Assembly: GCA_046330075.1 (NCBI GenBank)
Contig: JAXLTL010000002.1
Location: 322,037-386,036, forward strand
Origin: JAJTFW01 sp046330075
GTDB taxonomy: Bacteria > Bacteroidota > Bacteroidia > AKYH767-A > OLB10
Reading direction: 5' to 3'
Length of the DNA stretch: 64,000 nucleotides
Of the stretch, positions 24,089 to 33,038 are shown in pieces. The position numbers and the translations under genes are program-made. Within the stretch, counting starts at the first letter, position 1, and each line of letters begins with the position of its first letter. Under the pieces are notes generated by a model. The model was not told where the DNA came from and searched no databases. It saw nothing but the letters and a program-made list of their open reading frames with translations.

Positions 24089-26662
24089 ATGGCCGATAAT
24101 TTAGTGATAGTGGAGTCGCCTGCGAAGGCGAAAACAATCGAGGGTTTCCTCGGAAAAGACTTTACGGTGAAATCCAGTTTCGGGCACGTCCGCGATCTGG
24201 TAAAAAACGATAAAGCAATTGATATTCAGAATGATTTCGCACCTAACTATGAGGTGAGTGAAGATAAGTCGAGGGTGGTGGATGAACTGCGCCGCCTGGC
24301 GAAAAAAGCGAAGACCGTTTGGTTAGCGACGGACGAGGACCGCGAGGGGGAGGCCATTTCATGGCACTTGTTTGAGTCCCTCGACCTGAAAAAGGCTAAC
24401 ACTAAACGTATTGTTTTTCACGAGATTACGAAGAAGGCGATCAAGGAAGCGGTAGAAAATCCACGCTTTATAGATATGCATCTGGTGGATGCTCAACAGG
24501 CTCGTCGTATTCTGGATCGTCTGGTGGGTTTCGAGCTTTCTCCGGTATTATGGAAAAAAGTAAAGCCGAGTTTATCGGCTGGTCGCGTGCAATCGGTGGC
24601 GGTTCGTCTGATCGTAGAGCGTGAACGTGAAATTGAAGCGTTCCAGAGTCAGTCTGCGTTTCGTGTGATCGCCATCTTTAAAGTAAAGGATAAGAAAGGA
24701 AATATCTCCAATCTCAAAGCCGAACTCCCGCACCGTTTTCCGAAAGAAGCCGATGCGGAAGCCTTTTTAAAGAAAGTAGCCGATGCAGCATTTAAGATTG
24801 ATAACCTCGAAGTAAAACCCGGAAAAAAATCTCCCGCAGCTCCTTTTACAACTTCCACACTGCAGCAGGAAGCTTCGCGAAAACTGGGCTTCAGTGTTGC
24901 ACAAACCATGGTGATTGCACAACGCCTTTACGAAAGCGGAAAGATCACCTATATGAGGACGGACTCGGTGAATCTCTCCCAGCTCGCCCTCGATGCAGCG
25001 AAAGATGCCATCAGCAAACAGTACGGCAAACAATATTCACATACCCGTCAGTTTCGTACCAAGAGTGCGAATGCGCAAGAGGCTCACGAAGCGATTCGTC
25101 CGACGTATATGGAGATGAGTTCTATCGACGGAGAAAGTGCAGAAAAGCGTCTCTATGAACTGATCTGGAAGCGTACCATCGCCAGTCAGATGGCTGATGC
25201 GCAGCTGGAGCGTACCATCGTGAGCATCTCCAACAATAAATCAAAAGATATTTTTCAGGCAACCGGTGAGGTGATCCGCTTTGACGGTTTCCTCCGCGTA
25301 TACATGGAAGGTACCGACGATGAAAACGAAGAAAACGAGAGTGGGCTTCTTCCTCCTCTGGAAATCGGCCAGCACCTCGACCTTGACAATATCACGGCTA
25401 CCGAGAAATTTTCGTCACCACCTGCCCGTTATACGGAGGCAAGCCTGGTAAAGAAACTCGAAGAACTCGGTATCGGCCGTCCTTCTACCTATGCACCAAC
25501 CATCTCCACTGTTCAAAAGCGTGGCTATGTGATCAAGGAAGACCGGATGGGTAAAGAACGCAGTTTCTCGGTGCTGATGCTGCGCAACGGAAAAGTATCC
25601 GGAGAAGTAAAAACGGAAACCTACGGCAGCGAAAAAGCCAAGATGTTTCCCTCTGATATCGGCACTGTTGTTACTGACTTTCTGGTTGCCAATTTCCCGG
25701 TTATCATGGACTATAACTTCACGGCGAACGTTGAAGAAGAGTTCGATGAAATTGCCAATGGACATCTGCAATGGACCAAAATGATCAAGAAGTTTTATGG
25801 TCCATTTCACAAGTCTGTTGAGCAAACGGAGAAGCACAGCGAAAGGGCTACCGGCGAACGCATCCTGGGAAAAGATCCGAAGACCGGTCGTCAGGTATCT
25901 GCCCGCATCGGACGTTTTGGTCCGCTCGTTCAGATTGCCGGAAAAACCGAAGAAGACAAACCACAATATGCGAAGCTCCGCAGTGGACAACGCCTCGAAA
26001 CCATCACTCTTGAAGAAGCTCTGGACCTCTTCAAGATGCCAAGAAATCTGGGCACCTATGAAGGAGAAGAAGTGGTCATCGGCATCGGACGATTTGGTCC
26101 CTACGTACGACATGGAAGTGTTTTTGCATCCCTTTCCAAAGAAGACGATCCCTACACGGTTGACCTCGATCGTTCCATAGAAGTGATTGAAGCAAAGAAG
26201 AAAGCCGAACGCGAAAAGATCATCAGGGTCTTCAAAGAGCGCAGCGATGTGCAGGTATTAAAAGGAAGATGGGGTCCCTATCTGGTTGTTGATGGCGGAA
26301 ACTACCGTATTCCCAAAGACAAAGACGCGGCAAAACTGACGCTCGAAGAATGTCTGGAGATTGCAGAAAACGGAACTCCGAGCGGAGGAAAAGTACGCCG
26401 ATTCGGAAAGAAAACCGCTGCAGCGAAGGAAACTCCAGCATCGAAGGCAGCAGCAAAAGCCAAGCCTGCAGCACGCAAGGCACCGGCCAAAAAATCATCC
26501 GCAGCAAAAAAGGCAGCGCCTGCCAGGAAAACTCCGGCGAAGAAAGCCGCACCTGTGAAAAAAGCCGCGGCAAAAAAGGCTGCTCCGGTAAAAAAGGCAA
26601 CGCCGGCAAAGAAAGCTCCTGCCAGGAAAGCCGCGAAAAAAGCAACAGGCAAGAAGAAATAA
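24089..26662 (+). CDS. topA: DNA topoisomerase I with histone-H1-like tail
   Basis: TopA relaxes negative supercoils. The 857-residue protein starts with the Toprim domain (LVIVESPAKAKTIEGFLG, DEDREGEAISWH), has the active-site tyrosine in GKITYMRTDSVNLS and the AHEAIRPT motif. It then carries cysteine-free C-terminal repeats (GRFGPLVQI, GRFGPYVRHG, GRWGPYLVV) in place of zinc ribbons. The last 80 or so residues are almost only Lys, Ala and Pro (AKKAAPVKK-type repeats), resembling a histone H1 tail that would hold DNA. A TTTTG at 24043-24047 may mark the promoter. The arginase-like gene starts 9 bases after its stop. Confidence 0.96.
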   Translation: MADNLVIVESPAKAKTIEGFLGKDFTVKSSFGHVRDLVKNDKAIDIQNDFAPNYEVSEDKSRVVDELRRLAKKAKTVWLATDEDREGEAISWHLFESLDLKKANTKRIVFHEITKKAIKEAVENPRFIDMHLVDAQQARRILDRLVGFELSPVLWKKVKPSLSAGRVQSVAVRLIVEREREIEAFQSQSAFRVIAIFKVKDKKGNISNLKAELPHRFPKEADAEAFLKKVADAAFKIDNLEVKPGKKSPAAPFTTSTLQQEASRKLGFSVAQTMVIAQRLYESGKITYMRTDSVNLSQLALDAAKDAISKQYGKQYSHTRQFRTKSANAQEAHEAIRPTYMEMSSIDGESAEKRLYELIWKRTIASQMADAQLERTIVSISNNKSKDIFQATGEVIRFDGFLRVYMEGTDDENEENESGLLPPLEIGQHLDLDNITATEKFSSPPARYTEASLVKKLEELGIGRPSTYAPTISTVQKRGYVIKEDRMGKERSFSVLMLRNGKVSGEVKTETYGSEKAKMFPSDIGTVVTDFLVANFPVIMDYNFTANVEEEFDEIANGHLQWTKMIKKFYGPFHKSVEQTEKHSERATGERILGKDPKTGRQVSARIGRFGPLVQIAGKTEEDKPQYAKLRSGQRLETITLEEALDLFKMPRNLGTYEGEEVVIGIGRFGPYVRHGSVFASLSKEDDPYTVDLDRSIEVIEAKKKAEREKIIRVFKERSDVQVLKGRWGPYLVVDGGNYRIPKDKDAAKLTLEECLEIAENGTPSGGKVRRFGKKTAAAKETPASKAAAKAKPAARKAPAKKSSAAKKAAPARKTPAKKAAPVKKAAAKKAAPVKKATPAKKAPARKAAKKATGKKK

Positions 26663-26671
26663 AACGCTGCC

Positions 26672-27844
26672 ATGTTAGAAGCGTATTTTGAACCGGTTTC
26701 CGGTGATCATGTTCCGGGTGTGGGAGGCGGACTCCCGCCGGATGCCCTCGGACAATTTATTCTTGCGTATACCACTGACGGCGTATTCCCCTCATTTGAA
26801 GGCGCACGTATTGCACTGATCGGAGTAGGAGAAGAGCGGGGTTCATTTGGGAATACCGGATGTGCCGGCGGGCCGGATAAAATCCGTGCTGAATTATACA
26901 AACTCAAGAAGCATGCCCAGACTTTACCCATCATCGACCTGGGCAATTTGCGTATAGGCCATACCGTTAGTGATACATACGCCGCCATTGCAACCGTGGT
27001 GCACGAACTCTTAACCCACCGTGTCATTCCGGTCATACTGGGTGGCAGTCAGGATCTCACCTACGGACAATATGGCGGATACAAGCTCTCGGAACAGATC
27101 ATCAACATCGTATCTGTAGATGCCCGCTTTGATCTCGGCTTACCGGAAGAACCCAATAACAGTCATACCTATCTAGGCAAAATCATTCTCGAGCAGCCCA
27201 ACTATCTGTTTAACTTCAGCAATCTTGCTTATCAGACCTATTTCACCGGGGTTGACAATGTAGCGCTGATGAAAAAGATGCACTTTGACACTTACCGGCT
27301 GGGACAGGTACAAACCGATGTACAGGATACGGAGCCGGTGGTAAGGAATGCCGATCTGGTCACGGTGGATATATCCGCAGTACGGCAAAGTGATGCACCC
27401 GGATCAGCGCACGCCGGCCCCAACGGACTCTATGGCGAAGAACTCTGTCAGATCATGCTCTATGCTGGAATGAGTGACAAGCTCAGCGGCATCGGATTTT
27501 ACGAATACAATCCTGCGTACGACCGGCATACACAGACGGCACAACTCGTTGCACAAGCGGTTTGGTATTTTCTGGAAGGGGTAGGGCAGCGGAAGATGGA
27601 TGTACCGATCAGCAATCCCAACAGTTACCTCACCTACAGGGTCACACTGGAAGAACTGGATCAGGAAATCACCTTCATCAAAAGCATGCGCAGCGACCGG
27701 TGGTGGATGAAACTACCCACTGACGGCGCCCGCAACCGATACCTCAGCCAGCACCTGTTACCCTGCACCTACAAAGACTACCAGCAAGCCTGCAACAATG
27801 AAGTTCCGGACCGTTGGTGGAACGCAGTACACAAGATGGTTTAA
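26672..27844 (+). CDS. Ureohydrolase-fold protein lacking half the metal ligands
   Basis: The 390-residue protein has the arginase/agmatinase/formimidoylglutamase fold pattern (IALIGVGEERGS, GCAGGPDKIRAELY, VIPVILGGSQDLTYGQY). The metal site is broken: the GGDHS motif reads GGSQD (Q127 in place of His), DAHxD reads DARFD (R152 in place of His), and the DxD of the third motif reads DIS (S235 in place of Asp). D150, D154 and D233 remain. Classical Mn-dependent hydrolysis is therefore unlikely. The gene sits between topA and the porP-gldKLMN cluster, in the same direction. Function unknown; a binding or scaffold role is possible. Confidence 0.82.
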   Translation: MLEAYFEPVSGDHVPGVGGGLPPDALGQFILAYTTDGVFPSFEGARIALIGVGEERGSFGNTGCAGGPDKIRAELYKLKKHAQTLPIIDLGNLRIGHTVSDTYAAIATVVHELLTHRVIPVILGGSQDLTYGQYGGYKLSEQIINIVSVDARFDLGLPEEPNNSHTYLGKIILEQPNYLFNFSNLAYQTYFTGVDNVALMKKMHFDTYRLGQVQTDVQDTEPVVRNADLVTVDISAVRQSDAPGSAHAGPNGLYGEELCQIMLYAGMSDKLSGIGFYEYNPAYDRHTQTAQLVAQAVWYFLEGVGQRKMDVPISNPNSYLTYRVTLEELDQEITFIKSMRSDRWWMKLPTDGARNRYLSQHLLPCTYKDYQQACNNEVPDRWWNAVHKMV

Positions 27845-28183
27845 GGTTTTTTCAGTTGAGTTTTATCATTTTACACCAGGCAACGAACAAGATTTCTACT
27901 ATTCATCACCGTTAAACTGACTACTGGCCCCGATCCATCTCACTTGATTTAGTGAACCGGTTGCGGCCTTTGGTGCATAAGTGTCAAATTTAAGTATTGA
28001 TTATCAGTCACATTTAAAATATTTCAAACAGAAGCCTGTGCAATCCCTAATTAACTATTTTAGTCCCGCTCAAGAGGAGATTTCCGCAGCACAAACAAAG
28101 GCTGTCGGGAGTGCCCTTTTGGGTTTGTAAATATTATTTACGTACTTTAACCCCCCGAATAACCCGAATCCTATCATAATCGT
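27845..28183 (+). other. Non-coding region upstream of porP-gldKLMN
   Basis: No gene is supported in these 339 bases. Near the right end TTTG (about 28124-28127) and, 20 or so bases later, TACTTTA resemble a weak -33/-7 pair for the porP/sprF-gldK operon. I see no terminator for the arginase-like gene and no repeat. Confidence 0.4.
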
Positions 28184-29098
28184 ATGAAGAAACTTTTAAC
28201 TGTAATCGCGGCCGGATGTCTGACAACGGCAGTCTTCGCTCAACAAGACCCGCAATTCAGCCAGAACATGTTCAACAAGCTCTGGACGAATGCCGCAACA
28301 GCAGGAAGTAATGAAGCTATCTGCGCAAGTTTACTCTATCGTGCCCAATGGGTAAGTTTTGACGGTGCACCCAAGTCAGGTGTATTGGGAATAGAGGCTC
28401 CGCTGATGGACAACAAAGTTGGAGTTGGTTTAAGCATCGGCACTGACGAAATCGGTTTTGAGAAATCGCTCACAGCGAAGCTGGCGGCTGCTTACCATTT
28501 TAATCTGGGTTCAGGCAAGCTGGGTGTAGGTCTGGATTTCGGGATTTTACAGAATTCCATTGACGGAAAGTTTACTGCTCCTGACGGAACGGCAAACGAC
28601 CCTGCCATCCCGCAAAGCTCCGTTAGCGGAACAGCATTTGACATGGGCGGCGGATTGTATTATCATTCGGAAAAAATCTATGTAGGGTTTTCGGGTTCAC
28701 ACTTGATGGAAAGCAAGGTGAAGCTTGATAAATTCGACAAGCAATACAAGCGCCATTACTATGGAATGATCGGGTATAACTGGGAACTTACGCCCAGTGT
28801 AACCCTCAAGCCGATGGTGTTCGTGAAAAACGTATCCGGCAACACCACCTTTGATGTGAACGTAAACGCTCACTTCAACAATAAATTCTGGCTGGGTTTG
28901 TCATATCGTAATGAAGATGCTATTGTTGGCATGTTGGGCCTGACCTTGTTTGACAACCTGCGTTTAGGCTACGCATACGACTTTACTACTTCAGAATTAA
29001 AGGATTACAGCGACGGTACACATGAAATCATGTTAGGCTACTGCTTCAACGTGAAGAAAAAGATACCGGTAAGTATCCGAAACGTAAGATTCCTCTAA
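28184..29098 (+). CDS. PorP/SprF family T9SS outer-membrane protein
   Basis: The 304-residue protein has a signal peptide (cleavage near VFAQQ) and the PorP/SprF start QDPQFSQNMFNKLWTNAATAG, followed by beta-strand-rich segments (RAQWVSFDGAPKSG, GVGLSIGTDEIGFE) and the family end RLGYAYDFTTSEL. PorP/SprF proteins form 14-strand-type outer-membrane barrels that work with T9SS cargo. The order porP-gldK-gldL-gldM-gldN matches the Porphyromonas porPKLMN operon. It is the first gene of that set here, 145 bases ahead of gldK. Confidence 0.9.
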   Translation: MKKLLTVIAAGCLTTAVFAQQDPQFSQNMFNKLWTNAATAGSNEAICASLLYRAQWVSFDGAPKSGVLGIEAPLMDNKVGVGLSIGTDEIGFEKSLTAKLAAAYHFNLGSGKLGVGLDFGILQNSIDGKFTAPDGTANDPAIPQSSVSGTAFDMGGGLYYHSEKIYVGFSGSHLMESKVKLDKFDKQYKRHYYGMIGYNWELTPSVTLKPMVFVKNVSGNTTFDVNVNAHFNNKFWLGLSYRNEDAIVGMLGLTLFDNLRLGYAYDFTTSELKDYSDGTHEIMLGYCFNVKKKIPVSIRNVRFL

Positions 29099-29129
29099 TA
29101 ATCGGAATATATACGGGATTCAGAGAAAC

Positions 29130-29193
29130 TATCTTTGATTGCAAACGTATACTCGATCCGGAATAGTGTGTTATAATAAACAGATGATTCCGG
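29130..29193 (+). promoter_or_regulatory. Internal promoter and leader inverted repeat upstream of gldK
   Basis: A perfect -7 element TATCTTTG (29130-29137) lies 105 bases before the gldK start, so gldKLMN may have its own promoter apart from porP. In the resulting leader, CCGGAAT (29158-29164) and ATTCCGG (29187-29193) can pair with a 22-base loop. The regulatory role is inferred. Confidence 0.4.
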
Positions 29194-29242
29194 CGTTCGA
29201 TGTTACGTTGAATGCAAACCCGAACCCAAAAGCGAACAAAGC

Positions 29243-30544
29243 ATGAAAAACCTGATTATTGCTTCCCTCGCACTGCTGCTGCTAAGTAGTTGTGGAGGCG
29301 GTAACCGTGGTCAACTGGTGGGGGTACAAGGACGTGAGAAATGGTATCAGGCCGATCCATACGGCATGGTATTTATTCCTCAGGGATCCTTTAACATGGG
29401 TCCCAGCGACCAGGATGTTCCCTACGCCCAAAACGCAATGGCAAAGACTGTGTCGATGCATGCGTTTTACATGGACAACACGGAAATCACGAACAACGAA
29501 TATCGTCAGTTCGTGTATTGGGTGCGTGATTCACTGGCACACAGGCTGCTTGGTGGAGACCACCTGATTGAGGAAGGAGAGTATGGAGAGCGGATTAACT
29601 GGGACGAGCGCATCAAGTGGGACGACGAGGAGAACGTCGAGACCCTTGCTGAGTTGTTCCTGCCTGAAAGTGAGCGTTTTTATCGTCGTAAAGAGATCGA
29701 CTCACGGAAACTGAATTTCGAATATTACTGGATTGATCTCCAGGCAGCTGCGCAAAAAGATTACAGCCGTGACCGCGATCCGGCAGCAGCTTCACTGGCG
29801 AACCGTCCACAAGGCCGTACCGACCGTTCGGTATACATCAAGAAAGAGATTATAAACGTATATCCTGACACGCTGTGCTGGATACACGATTATACCTATT
29901 CTTTCAATGACCCAATTACCAAAGCATACTTCTGGCATCCGGCGTATGATGACTATCCTGTTGTTGGCGTAAGCTGGACGCAGGCAAAAGGTTTCTGTGT
30001 TTGGAGAACGCAGTTGCTGTCATCCTATCTGGAATCTATGGATGAGACCTATGTACAGGATTATCGTCTGCCGACAGAAAGTGAGTGGGAATATGCATCA
30101 CGTGGAGGTTTAGCGAACAACCCATACCCTTGGGGTGGTCCGTATACACGAAACAGCCGTGGATGCTTTCTGGCCAACTTCAAGCCTTTGCGTGGTAATT
30201 ACATTGACGACGGTGGATTCTATACTGTGAAGGCAACAGCGTACTGGCCGAACGATTACGGTCTGTATTGTATGGCCGGAAACGTAGCAGAATGGACCAG
30301 CAATGCCTATGATGAGTCAGCGTACAGTTTTATTCATGATCTGAACCCGGATTACACGTATGATGCGAAGGACACTGATCCTCCGGCATTAAAGCGTAAG
30401 GTGATTCGCGGAGGCTCATGGAAAGACATCGGTTATTATATTCAAACCGGATCACGCAGTTACGAATACCAGGATACCTGTAAGGCTTATATCGGATTCC
30501 GTTGTGTAATGGACTTCCTGGGACGTGACAAAGCCGACTTCTGA
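29243..30544 (+). CDS. gldK: Gliding/T9SS lipoprotein GldK
   Basis: GldK (PorK) is an outer-membrane lipoprotein that, with GldN, forms the large periplasmic ring of the T9SS. The 433-residue protein has a lipobox LLSSC (C17), then a formylglycine-generating-enzyme-like (SUMF1) fold: GMVFIPQGSFNMG, FYMDNTEITNNEYRQF, YRLPTESEWEYASRGG, MAGNVAEWTSNAY and VIRGGSWKD. Family members are structural and not thought to be enzymes. It is followed by gldL, gldM and gldN in the standard order. Confidence 0.95.
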   Translation: MKNLIIASLALLLLSSCGGGNRGQLVGVQGREKWYQADPYGMVFIPQGSFNMGPSDQDVPYAQNAMAKTVSMHAFYMDNTEITNNEYRQFVYWVRDSLAHRLLGGDHLIEEGEYGERINWDERIKWDDEENVETLAELFLPESERFYRRKEIDSRKLNFEYYWIDLQAAAQKDYSRDRDPAAASLANRPQGRTDRSVYIKKEIINVYPDTLCWIHDYTYSFNDPITKAYFWHPAYDDYPVVGVSWTQAKGFCVWRTQLLSSYLESMDETYVQDYRLPTESEWEYASRGGLANNPYPWGGPYTRNSRGCFLANFKPLRGNYIDDGGFYTVKATAYWPNDYGLYCMAGNVAEWTSNAYDESAYSFIHDLNPDYTYDAKDTDPPALKRKVIRGGSWKDIGYYIQTGSRSYEYQDTCKAYIGFRCVMDFLGRDKADF

Positions 30545-30562
30545 TCAGCACACACACCATTA

Positions 30563-30588
30563 ACCGGAGACCCTCAACCATCTCCGGT
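30563..30588 (+). promoter_or_regulatory. Intercistronic hairpin between gldK and gldL
   Basis: ACCGGAGA (30563-30570) and TCTCCGGT (30581-30588) form a perfect 8-bp stem with a 10-base loop and no T-tract. It could protect or pause the polycistronic message and set different amounts of GldK and GldL. Confidence 0.5.
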
Positions 30589-30651
30589 GCGGTAACCATA
30601 TTATCAAAACACAATCAATCTTAACCAAAACCATTAAAACTCGAGAACAAC

Positions 30652-31329
30652 ATGGGATTAGCTCAATTGACCCAAGGTAAGGGGTTCAAACAGTTCATGG
30701 CGAAACTGTACGGTTTCGGAGCTGCAATTGTAATTGTAGGGGCGCTCTTTAAAATTCAGCACTGGGAAGGTGCAGGTATCATGCTTACCGTGGGTCTGTT
30801 GACCGAAGCAGTTATCTTCTTCTTCTCTGCATTTGAACCTCCTCACGAAGAAGTAGATTGGTCATTAGTGTATCCGGAACTTGCAGGAATGCATGAGCCA
30901 GGTGCCGACCGCAAAAAGCAAGTGAAAGGTTCCAACGATCCTGTAGCGCAGCAGCTTGACAAATTACTCGCTGATGCGAAAATTGGTCCGGAACTGATCA
31001 CCAGCCTGGGAACAGGACTGAAGTCACTCAGCGAAAACACTGCGAAGATGGCTTCAGTATCCAATGCCGCACTTGCTACGGAAGAATATTCCAAGAACAT
31101 CACTGCTGCCTCTAAAACTGTGAATACCCTTACACAGTCTTATGAAAAAGTAGCAACTGCGATGAACGGAATGTCTGTAGCCCATCAGGAGCTGTTGAAC
31201 AACCTCAACGGAACCGTGGAAGACACCAAGCGGTACAAAGACGAAGTAAGCAAACTTGCCAAGAACCTCGGCTCACTGAATACCATTTATGGTAACATGC
31301 TGACGGCGATGAACCCTAACGCGAAATAA
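30652..31329 (+). CDS. gldL: T9SS motor protein GldL
   Basis: GldL with GldM forms the proton-driven inner-membrane motor of the T9SS and gliding. The 225-residue protein has two N-terminal membrane helices (about 19-34 and 42-61). Charged residues in or near the membrane include K34, H37, E39 and E52, the last inside helix 2 like the functionally important Glu of F. johnsoniae GldL. The rest is a cytoplasmic, coiled-coil-rich tail. The gene lies 107 bases after gldK and 54 before gldM. Confidence 0.95.
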   Translation: MGLAQLTQGKGFKQFMAKLYGFGAAIVIVGALFKIQHWEGAGIMLTVGLLTEAVIFFFSAFEPPHEEVDWSLVYPELAGMHEPGADRKKQVKGSNDPVAQQLDKLLADAKIGPELITSLGTGLKSLSENTAKMASVSNAALATEEYSKNITAASKTVNTLTQSYEKVATAMNGMSVAHQELLNNLNGTVEDTKRYKDEVSKLAKNLGSLNTIYGNMLTAMNPNAK

Positions 31330-31383
31330 TCGCAAGTGATTTTTCGTTATTTATTCATCAACCAAAAACCCTAAAACCGAAAA

Positions 31384-32970
31384 ATGGCAGGTGGCAAATT
31401 ATCACCGAGGCAGAAGATGATCGGGATGATGTACCTGGTGTTAACAGCTCTGTTGGCACTGAACGTCTCCAAAGAAATCATTAATGCTTTCGTTACGATA
31501 AACGATAGCCTCGAGACTACGGTGAAAAACCTCTCGGGAAAGAATAAGCAGGCATACGACGCATTTGACAAACAAATGCAGAACGACAAAGCCAAAACCG
31601 AACCTTTCTTCAAGAAAGCACAGGTGGTGAAGGCGGAATGCGACAAGCTCGATAAGTATGTAAATGCGCTCAAGGAAGAGTTGATTCGTACCACGGATAA
31701 AATGGAGCCAAATGCAAAGATGGTTCCGCTCCGCGAGATGAAATCACAGGACAATTACGATGAACCTACACGTATTATGTGTGGTGACAAACAAGATGGT
31801 CGCGGACACAAGGCTACTGAATTGAAAGGTAAAATTGACGCGTTCAAAAAGAGCATCATTTCTACCCTTGATGCCAAGGATCGTGATAAATTCACCAAAC
31901 GTCTTGATGAACTCTTCAATACCAAGGATCCGGCTAAAACAACAGAGGACGGAAAGAAGACCTGGGAAATGGCCAACTTCTATCACAATCCTGTTGTAGC
32001 TACTGTTGCATTGCTCTCAAAAATTCAGACAGATATCAAGAATGCAGAATCAGAGATCGTAACACATTTACTGACTGCTATCAACGCGGCTGACTTCAAA
32101 TTCGATACTCTGGCTCCGAAGGTAATTGCACCTTCCAGCTATGTAATCGAAGGTCAGGAATACTCTGCAGATATCTTCCTCGCGGCAATGAGCTCAACCA
32201 GTGATCCTGAAATCACCGTTGGCGGATCTTCACTCACAGTAGACGGCGGAGTAGGTACGTATAAAGTACGTGCTTCCGGTGTTGGTGAGAAGAAGTATGC
32301 AGGTGTGATCAAGGTTAAGAAACCGGACAATACTTTCGAATCTTATCCTTTCGAAAGTTCTTATATCGTAGCGAAGCCATCAGCTTCAGTTGCTGCGGAT
32401 AAGATGAACGTTATCTACATTGGTGTACCCAACCCGATTACCGTTTCAGTTCCCGGTGTTCCGGATGAGAAAGTTAAAGCACTGCCTTCCGGCTTTACTT
32501 TAACACCTGATCCTAAACTGGGTAAAGGTCACTTCATCGCTGAAGCGAAAGGTAAGCCCGGCGACGGAAAAGTAGTTGTAACTGCCGACTTCAACGGTAA
32601 ACCGATGCAGATGGGCGAATTCAAGTTCCGTCTGAAGAGCATTCCTGATCCGGTTGCTAAAATCGGTGGTAAAAAGGATGGTGGTATTCCGAAGAGCGCA
32701 CTCGCTGCTCAGCAGGGTATCATCCCGACCATGGAAGGCTTCGATTTCGAGTTATACCCGAAAGTACTTAGCTTCAAGATGAGCCGTTACGGTAAAGGCC
32801 GTGATCCCGTTGAGAAATCACAGGAAGGCGGTGGTGCATTGACCGGAGATATGAAATCGATCATTGAACAGGCCCGTGCCGGTGACAAGATCCTGTTTGA
32901 GTATATCAAAGTTAGCATGCCTGACGGTACTGTCCGTATGGTGAACTCCATTCCGCTGACTGTACAGTAA
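31384..32970 (+). CDS. gldM: T9SS motor protein GldM
   Basis: GldM is anchored by one N-terminal helix (about 12-32, MIGMMYLVLTALLALNVSKEI) that inserts into the GldL ring, and spans the periplasm with four beta-rich domains to contact the GldK/GldN ring. The 528-residue length and the start AGGKLSPRQKMIGMMYLV are typical. Helical domain 1 runs to about 230 and is followed by Ig-like domains (YVIEGQEYSADIFLAA, NVIYIGVPNPITVSVPG). It is co-directional with gldL and gldN. Confidence 0.96.
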   Translation: MAGGKLSPRQKMIGMMYLVLTALLALNVSKEIINAFVTINDSLETTVKNLSGKNKQAYDAFDKQMQNDKAKTEPFFKKAQVVKAECDKLDKYVNALKEELIRTTDKMEPNAKMVPLREMKSQDNYDEPTRIMCGDKQDGRGHKATELKGKIDAFKKSIISTLDAKDRDKFTKRLDELFNTKDPAKTTEDGKKTWEMANFYHNPVVATVALLSKIQTDIKNAESEIVTHLLTAINAADFKFDTLAPKVIAPSSYVIEGQEYSADIFLAAMSSTSDPEITVGGSSLTVDGGVGTYKVRASGVGEKKYAGVIKVKKPDNTFESYPFESSYIVAKPSASVAADKMNVIYIGVPNPITVSVPGVPDEKVKALPSGFTLTPDPKLGKGHFIAEAKGKPGDGKVVVTADFNGKPMQMGEFKFRLKSIPDPVAKIGGKKDGGIPKSALAAQQGIIPTMEGFDFELYPKVLSFKMSRYGKGRDPVEKSQEGGGALTGDMKSIIEQARAGDKILFEYIKVSMPDGTVRMVNSIPLTVQ

Positions 32971-33038
32971 GAAATCAACCGGAATTGCAACCGTGGCAAT
33001 TACAAATCGTTTAAATTAAGATACACATCATAACATCC

